Source of the DNA: Sphaerospermopsis aphanizomenoides BCCUSP55 | GTDB lineage: Bacteria; Cyanobacteriota; Cyanobacteriia; Cyanobacteriales; Nostocaceae | Direction of reading: 5' to 3' | DNA length: 35,023 nucleotides | Assembly: GCF_001586785.1 (NCBI RefSeq) | Contig: NZ_LUFH02000066.1 | Location: forward strand, 1-35,023 | Part shown: piece after piece, positions 27,763-35,023 of the stretch | Layout of the letters: every line of letters begins with the position of its first letter | Numbering within the stretch: position 1 is the stretch's first letter | Notes under the pieces: generated by a model | What the model saw: the letters and a program-made list of their open reading frames with translations, nothing else | What the model was told of the DNA's origin: nothing | The model's database searches: none | Program-made: the position numbers and the translations under genes

Positions 27763-27779
27763 GGTGGGCATTGCCCACC
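27763..27779 (+). repeat. GGTGGGC palindrome
   Basis: GGTGGGC, loop ATT, GCCCACC: a perfect 7-bp hairpin between convergent genes. No T-run follows, but it may still act as a bidirectional RNA 3' end. This palindrome type is dispersed in cyanobacterial genomes. Confidence 0.75.
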
Positions 27780-27810
27780 CTAATAAATTCTGATCTACAA
27801 AATTCCGAAT

Positions 27811-28275
27811 TTAATTAGCAACAGCTTTTTCTTCTGCTGTCGCACCTTCAGAACTTTTAGTAAAGGCTTTAGTAATCCAATAGGTGAAAATATGAGAAAG
27901 TACACCTAAAGGCCCTGCAAACAAACACAAAGCCAAAGAATGAATTGTCCAAATTCCGGTTTTTTGTCCTTCCCAATAAATCCATCTACCAACAAATAAA
28001 TCCATCACCAAAAAATGAATCCAACCTGTAGCAGCAGCAGTTTCATCACTAAAAAACCTAGCTATATCTGCTAACTGAGGATTTGATAAAGCTGCGGCGT
28101 TTTCTGGTGTAATGCTGGTGACAAATAAATACAAATATGCAGCAGCTAAAACCACAAAAGGTAGATAAGATTCCATTACCTTGCGGGTGACTTTCCAGTT
28201 CGGTAACAAAATCATTAACGCCCAAAATGGTAAAACAAACAAATTGGCAATATTGAATAAATCGGTGATATTCAT
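27811..28275 (-). CDS. ABA4-like membrane protein
   Basis: 154 aa with four predicted transmembrane helices (LFNIANLFVLPFWALMIL; SYLPFVVLAAAYLYLFV; GWIHFLVMDLFVGRWIYWEG; SLALCLFAGPLGVLSHIFTYW). The third segment, WIHFLVMDLFVGRWIY, is the hallmark of the ABA4/DUF4281 family. Plant ABA4 is needed for neoxanthin formation; cyanobacterial members are linked to carotenoid metabolism only by homology. It lies 42 bp downstream of the COG0523 GTPase gene on the same strand, separated by four GGTGACA repeats. Confidence 0.85.
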   Translation of the reverse strand: MNITDLFNIANLFVLPFWALMILLPNWKVTRKVMESYLPFVVLAAAYLYLFVTSITPENAAALSNPQLADIARFFSDETAAATGWIHFLVMDLFVGRWIYWEGQKTGIWTIHSLALCLFAGPLGVLSHIFTYWITKAFTKSSEGATAEEKAVAN

Positions 28276-28279
28276 ATTA

Positions 28280-28307
28280 GGTGACAGGTGACAGGTGACA
28301 GGTGACA
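28280..28307. repeat. STRR array, four GGTGACA units
   Basis: Four exact tandem GGTGACA heptamers in the short gap between the ABA4-like and COG0523 genes, probably within one transcript. Confidence 0.88.
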
Positions 28308-28317
28308 GTAATGAAAC

Positions 28318-29367
28318 TTACAAAGTTACTAATTGAGATTCTATCTCTGAAGATTGTAAATCACGACCGATGAAAACTAACCGAGTTTGCTTTTCTTCCT
28401 CTGGTTTCCAAGGTCGGTCATAGAATTTTTCAAATCTTGTCCCTACACCTTGCATAACTAAACGCATGGGTTTATTCGCAACTGCAACAAAACCTTTAAT
28501 TCTGTATATTTCTTTTTCTTCTGCAAGTTTTTGTAATGTTGCTTGCAGCTTTTCCGGGTCAAAGGTGCGGTCTAAAATCACATGAGTTGAATTTATTTCT
28601 TCATCATGGTCGTGGTCTTCTTCCGTGTCATGATGACTGGGACGAGAATCTAAATTATCTTCAACTGCGGCTTCAAATCCTAATAATATAGATGGGTCAA
28701 GTTTGCCATAATCACTAGAGACTATTTTCACTTCTCTAGGTAATTCATTCTTAACTAATTCTACAACTTCTGATTTTTGTTGTTCATCAACTAAATCAGT
28801 TTTATTCAAAATCACTAAATCTGCACAAGCAAGTTGGTCTTCAAACAATTCTTGCAAAGGGGTTTCATGTTCTAGACTATCATCTTCTTGTCTTTGGGCA
28901 GCTATAGCTTCTAAATCACTAGCAAATGTTCCCGCTGCAACTGCGGCACAATCTACCACTGTAATCACTGCATCTACTGTAGCAGCATTGCGAATTTCTT
29001 GCCAACGAAAAGCTTTAACTAAGGGTTTGGGTAAAGCTAAACCAGAGGTTTCAATAATAATATAATCAATACTATCTCGACGTTTAATTAACTCCCGCAT
29101 TGTCGGGTAAAATTCTTCTTGAACGGTGCAGCATAAACAGCCGTTTGTCAGTTCAAATATATTAGTTTCTTGATTTGCTTCTGTTTCATCTTCGGGACAA
29201 ATTTGACAAGATTTCAATAATTCTCCATCTATCCCCAGTTCGCCAAATTCGTTAACTAATACTGCTATGCGTCGTCCTTGGTTGTTTTGGAGGAGGTGAC
29301 GGATAATGCTGGTTTTACCGCTTCCTAAAAAGCCGGTGATGACTGTAACGGGGATTTTTGTGGACAT
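28318..29367 (-). CDS. COG0523/CobW-family GTP-binding metallochaperone
   Basis: 349 aa G3E GTPase. Motifs are Walker A GFLGSGKTS (12-20), the metal-binding CLCC (77-80), and NKTDLVD for guanine recognition. A second extra thiol group, CQICPED, lies nearby. A His/Asp-rich loop (HHDTEEDHDHDEE) separates the G domain from the C-terminal CobW_C domain (IYRIKGFVAV). Such proteins deliver Zn, Co or other metals to client enzymes; the His-rich loop points to zinc-type handling, but no Zur box was seen upstream and no client gene is adjacent. Cytosolic. Confidence 0.88.
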   Translation of the reverse strand: MSTKIPVTVITGFLGSGKTSIIRHLLQNNQGRRIAVLVNEFGELGIDGELLKSCQICPEDETEANQETNIFELTNGCLCCTVQEEFYPTMRELIKRRDSIDYIIIETSGLALPKPLVKAFRWQEIRNAATVDAVITVVDCAAVAAGTFASDLEAIAAQRQEDDSLEHETPLQELFEDQLACADLVILNKTDLVDEQQKSEVVELVKNELPREVKIVSSDYGKLDPSILLGFEAAVEDNLDSRPSHHDTEEDHDHDEEINSTHVILDRTFDPEKLQATLQKLAEEKEIYRIKGFVAVANKPMRLVMQGVGTRFEKFYDRPWKPEEEKQTRLVFIGRDLQSSEIESQLVTL

Positions 29368-29541
29368 GTTTAGTGTGTTGTTTTGTTATTTGATTTTACA
29401 CTATTTCTGTTGTGATGGAAGAATTTTGATTAAATGAACCACGAAGGCACGAAGTACACGAAGAAAGCAAGGAAGAAGGAAGAAAAATTGATTTCAGAAG
29501 TCGGGGATCTTATCCCTTCCTCTAAAATATTACGATTTGGG

Positions 29542-29985
29542 TTAAGTGTGAGAAATAAAGTGTACCCAGTTTAAAGATGATTTAACACTATTGTATAAAC
29601 GTTTATCGGCGGTGTAAAATTTCGCATTTAATAACTGTGATAATGCTAAATAATGAGCATCATAAGCAGCAGATAGTTTGAGAGTTTTTGCAAGAGTTAA
29701 TGCCATTTCGTGAAGTTGGGAAAATTGAGAACTTCCATAAAGAACTATTCCTAAATTTAACGCATCTTCTAAAGCTTTTTCTGTTTCTTCAATGGTTAAT
29801 AAGTTTGCTTGATTCATGCGATGTAAAGCATTAGTGATTTCATAATAAAATAATGTAGGAGCAATAATAGTAGCAGAATTTTGTTGCCAATTTTCCCATA
29901 GTTTGATAAATGGTGAATCTATAGATTTACTATTAATTAAATTAATGGTAAAGCTGGCATCTACACAAATTAGATAATTATTCAT
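29542..29985 (-). CDS. PIN-domain toxin (VapC-like)
   Basis: 147 aa. The four conserved acidic residues of PIN ribonucleases are in place: D9 (CVDAS), E49 (YYEITNA), D109 (AAYDAHYLAL) and D127 (YTADKRL). The expected target would be tRNA or mRNA. Its start overlaps by 8 bp the end of an 84-aa gene, giving the usual antitoxin-toxin order and translational coupling. AT-rich, as is the whole 29.5-32.5 kb patch. Confidence 0.88.
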   Translation of the reverse strand: MNNYLICVDASFTINLINSKSIDSPFIKLWENWQQNSATIIAPTLFYYEITNALHRMNQANLLTIEETEKALEDALNLGIVLYGSSQFSQLHEMALTLAKTLKLSAAYDAHYLALSQLLNAKFYTADKRLYNSVKSSLNWVHFISHT

Positions 29986-30232
29986 AGACTTTCAATGAAT
30001 TGATTAATTCTTCACATCTTTCTTCTCTCATGTCTGAGATAATATTAGTGATTGTATCTTGTAAAGATTGATTGTTAAGTCTTTTATTCAGTATTTCTCC
30101 TCTTTGCAGGATGCTTTTTTTGATAATATTCCAATCAGGTTTAATTTGTAATTCTGTTTCTAATAATTGTTTTTCTTCTGGGGATAAACAATGAATAATT
30201 TCAACTAATTTTTTGACTAATTCCCTGTTCAT
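29978..30232 (-). CDS. Putative antitoxin partner of the PIN toxin
   Basis: 84 aa, helical and charged. The N-terminus (MNRELVKKLVEIIHCLSPEEKQLLETELQ) resembles the helical segment found in many small cyanobacterial proteins encoded before PIN genes. The C-terminal part (LQDTITNIISDMREERCEELI) could wrap around the toxin. No classical AbrB, RHH or Phd DNA-binding motif is evident. Assignment as antitoxin rests on size, order and the 8-bp overlap. Confidence 0.72.
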   Translation of the reverse strand: MNRELVKKLVEIIHCLSPEEKQLLETELQIKPDWNIIKKSILQRGEILNKRLNNQSLQDTITNIISDMREERCEELINSLKVYE

Positions 30233-30344
30233 AGTTGTGGTTATTGGTAAGGAATAATTGTTGATATTTATTTGTTTATAACGTAAGTTGCTTGATTTAA
30301 CCCGCGTTACCCATAAAAGTTAGGGATATTAATGTTACTTGATT

Positions 30345-31421
30345 TTAAGAATATCCAATTTCTATCATTTTGAAAAATTCCTGGACTACTTCATCAGGAG
30401 TGTTATAACATCTTTGGGCATCAAATCTTTCTACAACTTTGATACCATTTTTCTTGAAAATGCGTTCTCTTTCTTGTTCTTCTACTCTGCGTTCTGCGGT
30501 GTGAAATGGTCCATCAACTTCTAAAACTCCCCATTTACCGTTATAACAAATAAGAAAATCAGCTTCTTTATTTTCTCTACCTTTGGATGTGGTGAGTCGT
30601 GCTAAGGAGTTGGGGATAAATAAAACTCCAGTTCTGTCTAATGCTTCAGCAATTTTAATTTCTGTTTTTGAGCGAAAGCGTAGTCTTTCCCAAGTGTGAA
30701 TTGTTGAGTTTGAATAAAATTGAACTCCTTGATTGTTAGAAGTATTATCTACATCAATATTTTTCTCTGGCTTATTAACAGTATTCTCAATTTCGGTAGT
30801 TTTGCTTAAAATTAAATCTGTAGTTTCTATAATCTTTTTATATAAACTGGCAAATTCTCCAGGTGCATAATTACCATTTATGGGTCGTTTTTTTGTTGGT
30901 CTACAGAATGGAGTATTACTAAGATAAACATATTCGCAAATTACTTTATCTAAGTTTGTTTTACTGCTAATTAGCCAATCTTTGATAAAACAACCTGTTA
31001 AAGTTGCATTATCAAAATTTGTACCAATTACTTGAGAATTGGCTAAATTAACACCTCCCAGATTAGCCCCACTCAGATTAGCCCTACTTAGGTTGGAAGT
31101 ATCTAATCTAGCACCTCTCATATCAGCCCCAGTCAGATTAGCCCCACTTAGGTCAGCATATTGCACCTTAGCCCTTATTAGGTCTGCGTTACTTAGGTCT
31201 GCGTTACTTAGGTCTGCGTTACTTAGTGTAGCTTGACATAGGTTAGCGTCTCTCAGGTTAGCATCTCTCAGGTTAGCTTGACAAAGGTCAACATCTCTCA
31301 GGTTAGCATTACTTAAGTCAGCACTACTTAGGTCAGGTATTACATCCTGATTTTCCTCTATCCACTTATTCCAAACCCCTACCCCTTGCTCCAATATTGC
31401 TAAATGCTCTGGATTTGCCAT
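30345..31421 (-). CDS. Pentapeptide-repeat protein fused to a DUF559/PD-(D/E)XK nuclease-like domain
   Basis: 358 aa. Residues 1-30 (WNKWIEENQDVIPDLS) are a lead often seen before cyanobacterial pentapeptide repeats. Residues 30-170 are about 25 A(D/N)LxX repeats forming a right-handed quadrilateral beta-helix. After a linker, residues 245-358 show the DUF559 pattern of restriction-like nucleases: E254 in FRSKTEIKIAEAL, D288 in KEADFLI, E301-V-D303-G in GVLEVDGPFH, and a C-terminal helix ending a VQEFF stretch. The likely active-site acids are kept, so nuclease activity is plausible. Target and partner are unknown. It lies alone between two toxin-antitoxin pairs. Confidence 0.8.
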   Translation of the reverse strand: MANPEHLAILEQGVGVWNKWIEENQDVIPDLSSADLSNANLRDVDLCQANLRDANLRDANLCQATLSNADLSNADLSNADLIRAKVQYADLSGANLTGADMRGARLDTSNLSRANLSGANLGGVNLANSQVIGTNFDNATLTGCFIKDWLISSKTNLDKVICEYVYLSNTPFCRPTKKRPINGNYAPGEFASLYKKIIETTDLILSKTTEIENTVNKPEKNIDVDNTSNNQGVQFYSNSTIHTWERLRFRSKTEIKIAEALDRTGVLFIPNSLARLTTSKGRENKEADFLICYNGKWGVLEVDGPFHTAERRVEEQERERIFKKNGIKVVERFDAQRCYNTPDEVVQEFFKMIEIGYS

Positions 31422-31489
31422 AATCTAGTTTTTATACCTAAAATTGCCAATATTCGGATTTTAACCTAATTTCATTAAGTTTAATCAAA

Positions 31490-31525
31490 ATAGCGATCGC
31501 ATTTGGGGTTAACTAGCGATCGCTA
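31490..31525. repeat. Inverted AGCGATCGC pair upstream of the pentapeptide gene
   Basis: TAGCGATCGCA and TAGCGATCGCTA, two HIP1-containing copies 20 bp apart, bracket GGGGTTAACTAG. Each is itself a palindrome, and together they could form a hairpin or a methylation-sensitive site. Position fits the promoter region of the pentapeptide-nuclease gene or the 3' end of hicB. Confidence 0.5.
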
Positions 31526-31590
31526 TTAGTATTCATCAAGTCTTTGAAAGTGAAAGTTTAACCAAAATCTTAACTTAGATCAAAACATTT

Positions 31591-31992
31591 CTACTTAACA
31601 TTTGCCATTCTCAAAGACTTAACAGCATTTCTTTCACTTAACAAAAACACAAGATATTGATTAAGACTAACTCCTTCTTTCTCTGCATTTTCTGTTAATC
31701 TTTCATGCAATGATCGAGGTATCCGTAGTAAAACCTTACCACTGTATTGAACTTGAGTTGAGGGTAAGGGAATTTCATCTCCATATTCATAGGCTGTTTC
31801 TATCCATAAACTACGTGCTTCTTCAATATTAAATAACGTTTCATCTGTCGTTTCTCCCTGAGTCATACATCCAGGAAGGTCTTTAATTTCTGCTACATAT
31901 CCCCCATCAGGATCAGGGTAAAGTGTAACTGGATATTTCAAATTCAAGTAAAATTCCAGTGACTCACGTTCAGTTTTATTTTTCTTAGACAT
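31591..31992 (-). CDS. hicB: HicB-family antitoxin
   Basis: 133 aa. The N-terminal partial RNase H-like fold has YPVTLYPDPDGGYVAEIKDLPGC (20-42) and the MTQGET turn. The C-terminal ribbon-helix-helix segment (LLRIPRSLHERLTENAEKEG, 88-107; SLNQYLVFLLSE) binds the operator. It should neutralise the HicA encoded 1 bp upstream and repress the operon. This is the longer HicB form with an RHH tail. Confidence 0.93.
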   Translation of the reverse strand: MSKKNKTERESLEFYLNLKYPVTLYPDPDGGYVAEIKDLPGCMTQGETTDETLFNIEEARSLWIETAYEYGDEIPLPSTQVQYSGKVLLRIPRSLHERLTENAEKEGVSLNQYLVFLLSERNAVKSLRMANVK

Positions 31993-31993
31993 A

Positions 31994-32230
31994 CTACTCC
32001 TCTAATCTGAGCAGTTTTACAATCTGCTTAATATAAATTCCTTTTACTTTTTGCCCATCTTTTTTGGGTACAATTTGTATCCTTCCATCCTCATGACGGA
32101 AAGTGTGATGACTTCCTTTAGATCGAACTTCTTCAAAATCAAATGCTATTAAAATACGTCTTACTTCTTCAAATCTTACTTCAACAGGGTGAGAGAGAAA
32201 GAGTTGAATTAGTTTGTCCATTTGAGTCAT
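31994..32230 (-). CDS. hicA: HicA-family mRNA interferase toxin
   Basis: 78 aa with a dsRBD-like fold. The catalytic His is H41 in RSKGSHHTFRH, and the strand IQIVPKKDGQKVKGIYIKQIVK completes the family pattern. It cleaves mRNA independent of ribosomes when free of HicB. First gene of the hicAB operon, one base before hicB. It has a slightly longer N-terminus than short HicA proteins (MTQMDKLIQLFLSHPVEV). Confidence 0.93.
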   Translation of the reverse strand: MTQMDKLIQLFLSHPVEVRFEEVRRILIAFDFEEVRSKGSHHTFRHEDGRIQIVPKKDGQKVKGIYIKQIVKLLRLEE

Positions 32231-32483
32231 AAATTAATTTCCTTTTGATTTTTAATTTCATATTTTTTAACCTTTTAGCTTACCTTTGTTTATAACAATG
32301 ATATCATTTTTAGTATCAATGTCAATATAGAATATTTCTAATAGTCACAACAAATGTAACTATTAGAACATTAACAGCTTTAAATTACTACGAACTATTA
32401 CGGTTTATAATTAACGTATTATTTTTTACTCAATATTTTGACTATCAGATTGTATTTGATGATAAAGATGAGGAGATAGTACA

Positions 32484-32822
32484 ATGGATACCAAATTAAA
32501 ATATCAAGAAATCATCAAAAGCATATTAACAGAAATCGCCGCATATCGCGCTTCTATACCTGATGGTTATAACTCCCAAGTTTTATTTGATGATGAACAT
32601 GGACGTTATCTAGTTTTAGATATTGGTTGGAATGATGATCAATATCTACATACCACACCAATTCATGTAGATTTAATTGATAATAAAATTTGGATTCAAT
32701 ATGATGATACAGAAGAAGGTGTTGCTAATGATTTCATAGCAGCAGGTGTTCCTACACAGGATATTGTACTTGGTTTTCGTCATCCTAAAATCAGACAATA
32801 TACAAAGTTTGCGGTTAGTTAA
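32484..32822 (+). CDS. xisI: XisI-family protein (fdxN-element excision controlling factor)
   Basis: 112 aa with GAGGAG 8 bp before ATG 32484. Family patterns are LKYQEIIKSILTEIAAYRAS, VLFDDEHGRYLVLDIGWND, IHVDLIDNKIWIQYDDTEEGVANDF and DIVLGFRHPKIRQYT. XisI works with XisH in control of excision of the fdxN DNA element during heterocyst development in Anabaena, and many dispersed xisH/xisI pairs exist in cyanobacteria without a nearby element. Here no xisH lies upstream (the 250-bp gap codes for nothing) and no recombinase is in the window, so this is a solitary xisI. Confidence 0.9.
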   Translation: MDTKLKYQEIIKSILTEIAAYRASIPDGYNSQVLFDDEHGRYLVLDIGWNDDQYLHTTPIHVDLIDNKIWIQYDDTEEGVANDFIAAGVPTQDIVLGFRHPKIRQYTKFAVS

Positions 32823-33128
32823 TACATCATTTTTGCCTGATTTACTTCTGCTTGAAATTCTTCTAGAAATTAGTAGAGATACTATTATTGGCCCAAGTTG
32901 CTAGTTATCTAGTTGAGGCTGGTAATAGGTAATTGGTAATTGCTAATAGGTGAGAAAATTCCTGTTTTCATCCTGTCAATCCTTACATCCTGGACATCCT
33001 GTTTCAGACAGTTTCCCTAACTAGCAACTTACGTTGTGTTTAACAGTTACCTAAAAACCTCTTCCCTTCTGCCTCCTGCCTTGCTATAACGACAATTTTT
33101 TAGACTGACCTAGTTAAATCAGCTAGTT
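32823..33128. other. Gene-free spacer with inverted repeats
   Basis: 306 bp between convergent xisI and kinase genes. A perfect 13-bp inverted repeat, AAGTTGCTAGTTA (32895-32907) and TAACTAGCAACTT (33018-33030), encloses a 110-bp interior. The interior holds TAATAGG/TAATTGG units and a copy (32970-33009) of the ATCCTGTCAATCCTT-type repeat also found at the ends of the 20582-20943 segment. Confidence 0.65.
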
Positions 33129-34730
33129 TTATAAAAACCCACGTTTGCCATTTGGACGCACTGTTAACCAATTAATCTTGGCTAATGCTAATTGTTCGTC
33201 CGTCACTTTCGCTCCTGTCAGATTGGCACCACACAAATTAGCTCCCCGGAGATTAGCCTGACTTAGATAAGCATAACTAAGATCCGCTCCTCTTAAATCT
33301 GCTCCTTCTAAATCAGCATGACTTAAATAAGCTTTTGTCAAATTAGCATCTCTTAAATTTGCTTGTATCAGACTAGCTCTACCAAAATCTGTATTTTGGA
33401 GATTTGCACCTTGGAGGTTGGTTTTTCTTAATTGAGCGTAATGGAAATTTGTTCCCGATAAATCCGCACCTTCTAAGCTCAAAAGACTAATGTTGTATGA
33501 AGAAAAATCTCTTCTACCTTGTAAATATGCTTGCAGCAGTGTTTGGGAATTTAATTGGCGGCGAGTTTGGGCAGCATTGCGATCGCCATTCCCGGCATTG
33601 ACAGGTTTGGGTATAAACTGTTTGCTCGGTATTCTTGCAGTCCCCGATGCTGATGTTTCTGCTGATTTAGCTCGTCTAGCACGAATAGCAGCCGCTACTT
33701 GAGCTACACCATCACTACTACCAGAAGTAGGATTACTGGACAACCCACCAGAATTGTCGGAGCGGTTCTGTATTCGCTCCTTTACTTCAGTATCAGATTT
33801 GACTATTAATCCTTTGGCTAAACTGTCTAGATATGGTTCCATATCTAGCGCCCTCAGTACGTCTGAAGCTGATTGGTAGCGATTACGAACCGAAACCTCC
33901 AACATTTTTTTCAATACAGTTGTTAAATGGTCGCTCACGTCCACCAGTTGCTCCCACATCATTTCACCTGTTGTGGGATTGTATGGTATGTCTTTAGGTG
34001 TTTTCCCTGTCAGTAAATATATGCAAGTCACTCCTAATGCGTAAATATCGCTAGAGTAAACTGGACGCATAGCCATTTGTTCTGGAGGGGCAAAACCAGG
34101 AGTACCAATGGCATAGGCTGTTAGTGCTGTTTGTCCAGATTGACTGGGGGCAACTTGACTAACTTGGTTTTTGACAGCGCCAAAATCAATCAATACTAAT
34201 CTGGCATCTTGAGTACGACGAATTAAGTTCGCTGGTTTGATATCTCGGTGAATCACCTTCAGATCATGGATATATTGCAGCAATGGTAGAATTTCGCTGA
34301 GGAATTGTTTGACTCCAGCTTCGCTATAGAATCCGGTTTTTTTCACTTCTTGTTGAAGAGTAGCACCACTGATATATTCCTGAACTAAATAAAACTGCTT
34401 TTCTTCTTCAAAATAGTCCAGTAGCCTTGGTATTTGGGGATGATTGCCAATCTTTCCTAAAGTTTTTGCTTCTCGCTCAAACAAGTCCCGTGCCATTTGC
34501 AATACGTGAGGGGCTGTCCCTGATGGACGTAGTTGCTTGATGACACAACAAGGTTCTCCTGGTAAGACTTCATCTATAGCTACAAAGGTGGCCCCAAAAC
34601 CACCTTGACCTAGGGGTTTGATAATCCGATAGCGATCGCGCAATAGTAGTGGTGAGCCACAAGAATGACACCTTTGGCTGGATGACAAATTTTTGGGATG
34701 GGTACAGGTAGGATTGAAGCAGTAGCTCAT
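33129..34730 (-). CDS. Ser/Thr protein kinase with zinc-ribbon N-terminus and pentapeptide-repeat C-terminus (SpkB-like)
   Basis: 533 aa. C4, C9, C21 and C24 form an N-terminal zinc-ribbon-like motif. The Hanks-type kinase domain (34-300) is complete: GQGGFGATF loop (41-49), K65, E87, HRDIKPANL (161-169), DFGAVK (182-187) and APPEQ (214-218). A low-complexity Ser/Arg linker leads to about 17 pentapeptide repeats (about 415-510). This order matches Synechocystis SpkB, which is linked to oxidative-stress response and phosphorylation of glycyl-tRNA synthetase beta. No membrane segment. Encoded alone. Confidence 0.92.
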   Translation of the reverse strand: MSYCFNPTCTHPKNLSSSQRCHSCGSPLLLRDRYRIIKPLGQGGFGATFVAIDEVLPGEPCCVIKQLRPSGTAPHVLQMARDLFEREAKTLGKIGNHPQIPRLLDYFEEEKQFYLVQEYISGATLQQEVKKTGFYSEAGVKQFLSEILPLLQYIHDLKVIHRDIKPANLIRRTQDARLVLIDFGAVKNQVSQVAPSQSGQTALTAYAIGTPGFAPPEQMAMRPVYSSDIYALGVTCIYLLTGKTPKDIPYNPTTGEMMWEQLVDVSDHLTTVLKKMLEVSVRNRYQSASDVLRALDMEPYLDSLAKGLIVKSDTEVKERIQNRSDNSGGLSSNPTSGSSDGVAQVAAAIRARRAKSAETSASGTARIPSKQFIPKPVNAGNGDRNAAQTRRQLNSQTLLQAYLQGRRDFSSYNISLLSLEGADLSGTNFHYAQLRKTNLQGANLQNTDFGRASLIQANLRDANLTKAYLSHADLEGADLRGADLSYAYLSQANLRGANLCGANLTGAKVTDEQLALAKINWLTVRPNGKRGFL

Positions 34731-35023
34731 GCACTGTTAACTCGCTGCACGAATAATAACGGAGACTATTAGACTCTCATTACATTATTGAGAGTAAATT
34801 CTCACTTTGTCAGGTAATTTTTGCTGGAATATCTTTAAAGAGTTCCTAAAGCTATAACAATGCTAATTCAATTTATAGTAAACTCAGCAAAATTCACTTT
34901 ACTTAGAAGTAAAATTGTTTTCTCGACTATTATCTCATTAAAATCAAGGTGTAATAGCTGCTTTTTTTATGTAAAATTACCGAAAAAAATAAATATTTTT
35001 TTATACAAAATGATGTATAATTA
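34731..35023. other. Upstream region of the kinase gene, no gene seen
   Basis: 293 bp to the window edge, strongly AT-rich towards the end (TTTTTTTATGTAAAATTACC). ATTAGACTCTCATTACATTATTGAGAGTAAATTC near 34768-34801 contains a CTCTCA/TGAGAG inverted pair that could be part of the kinase leader. No ORF is credible. Confidence 0.45.

Noticed and set aside
27763-27779. GGTGGGC hairpin as a classical terminator
   Set aside because: Stem is strong but no T-run follows on either strand; reported as a palindromic repeat.
30339-30524. 61-codon plus-strand ORF, Phe/Tyr-rich
   Set aside because: Antisense to the conserved nuclease-like domain of the pentapeptide fusion.

Overview
The window is a chromosomal segment of a filamentous, heterocyst-type cyanobacterium (Nostocales). 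The grounds are: a form IB RuBisCO cluster rbcL-rbcX-rbcS; many GCGATCGC (HIP1) octamers; heptanucleotide tandem repeats (STRR, e.g. TGTTCCC, TGTCACC, TTATTAG, CCAAAAT) in nearly every gap; an STRR insertion inside the RNase P RNA, a trait described for heterocystous cyanobacteria; an XisI-family protein; and an SpkB-like kinase with a Cys-rich N-terminus and pentapeptide repeats. The genus cannot be fixed from the sequence alone.

Layout. 0-0.35 kb: 3' part of an IS200-type Y1 transposase and its right-end hairpin. 0.5-5.6 kb: Gfo/Idh/MocA oxidoreductase, RNase III (rnc), RNase P RNA (rnpB), a hypothetical protein and a CorA transporter, all on the minus strand. 5.7-9.6 kb: a groEL without groES under a perfect CIRCE operator, a divergent WecA/MraY-type sugar-phosphate transferase, and fabG. 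9.7-14.2 kb: a protein-kinase remnant, a y-type-like thioredoxin, prmA, serA and panB. 14.4-18.6 kb: a secreted seven-bladed propeller protein divergent from rbcLXS; the rbc leader carries an NtcA-type site and the cluster ends in a strong terminator. 18.8-24.9 kb: beta-lactamase-fold hydrolase, a broken P-loop ATPase/WD40 gene, a MITE-like inverted-repeat segment, NlpC/P60 peptidase, polyprenyl-phosphate glycosyltransferase, MFS transporter, tRNA-Arg(ACG), moaC. 25.0-27.7 kb: an AcoR-type GAF protein with a degenerate kinase-like tail, a stand-alone receiver domain, and three small conserved proteins. 27.8-29.4 kb: ABA4-like membrane protein and a COG0523 GTPase with a His-rich loop. 29.5-32.8 kb: an AT-rich accessory patch with a PIN toxin/antitoxin pair, a pentapeptide-repeat/DUF559 nuclease-like fusion, hicAB, and a solitary xisI. 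33.1-34.7 kb: SpkB-like kinase.

Most genes are core housekeeping (translation and RNA processing, chaperone, fatty-acid, serine, pantothenate and molybdopterin biosynthesis, carbon fixation). Operons are short; the clear pairs are corA with the hypothetical, rbcLXS, GAF protein with receiver, PIN with its partner, and hicA with hicB. The least explained parts are the GAF/receiver pair, the pentapeptide-nuclease gene between two toxin-antitoxin modules, and several dispersed repeats (a 66-nt repeat near 9.9 and 24.95 kb, a 32-bp inverted-repeat family near 20.6-20.9 and 33.0 kb). No clearly new multi-gene system could be proven from sequence alone.
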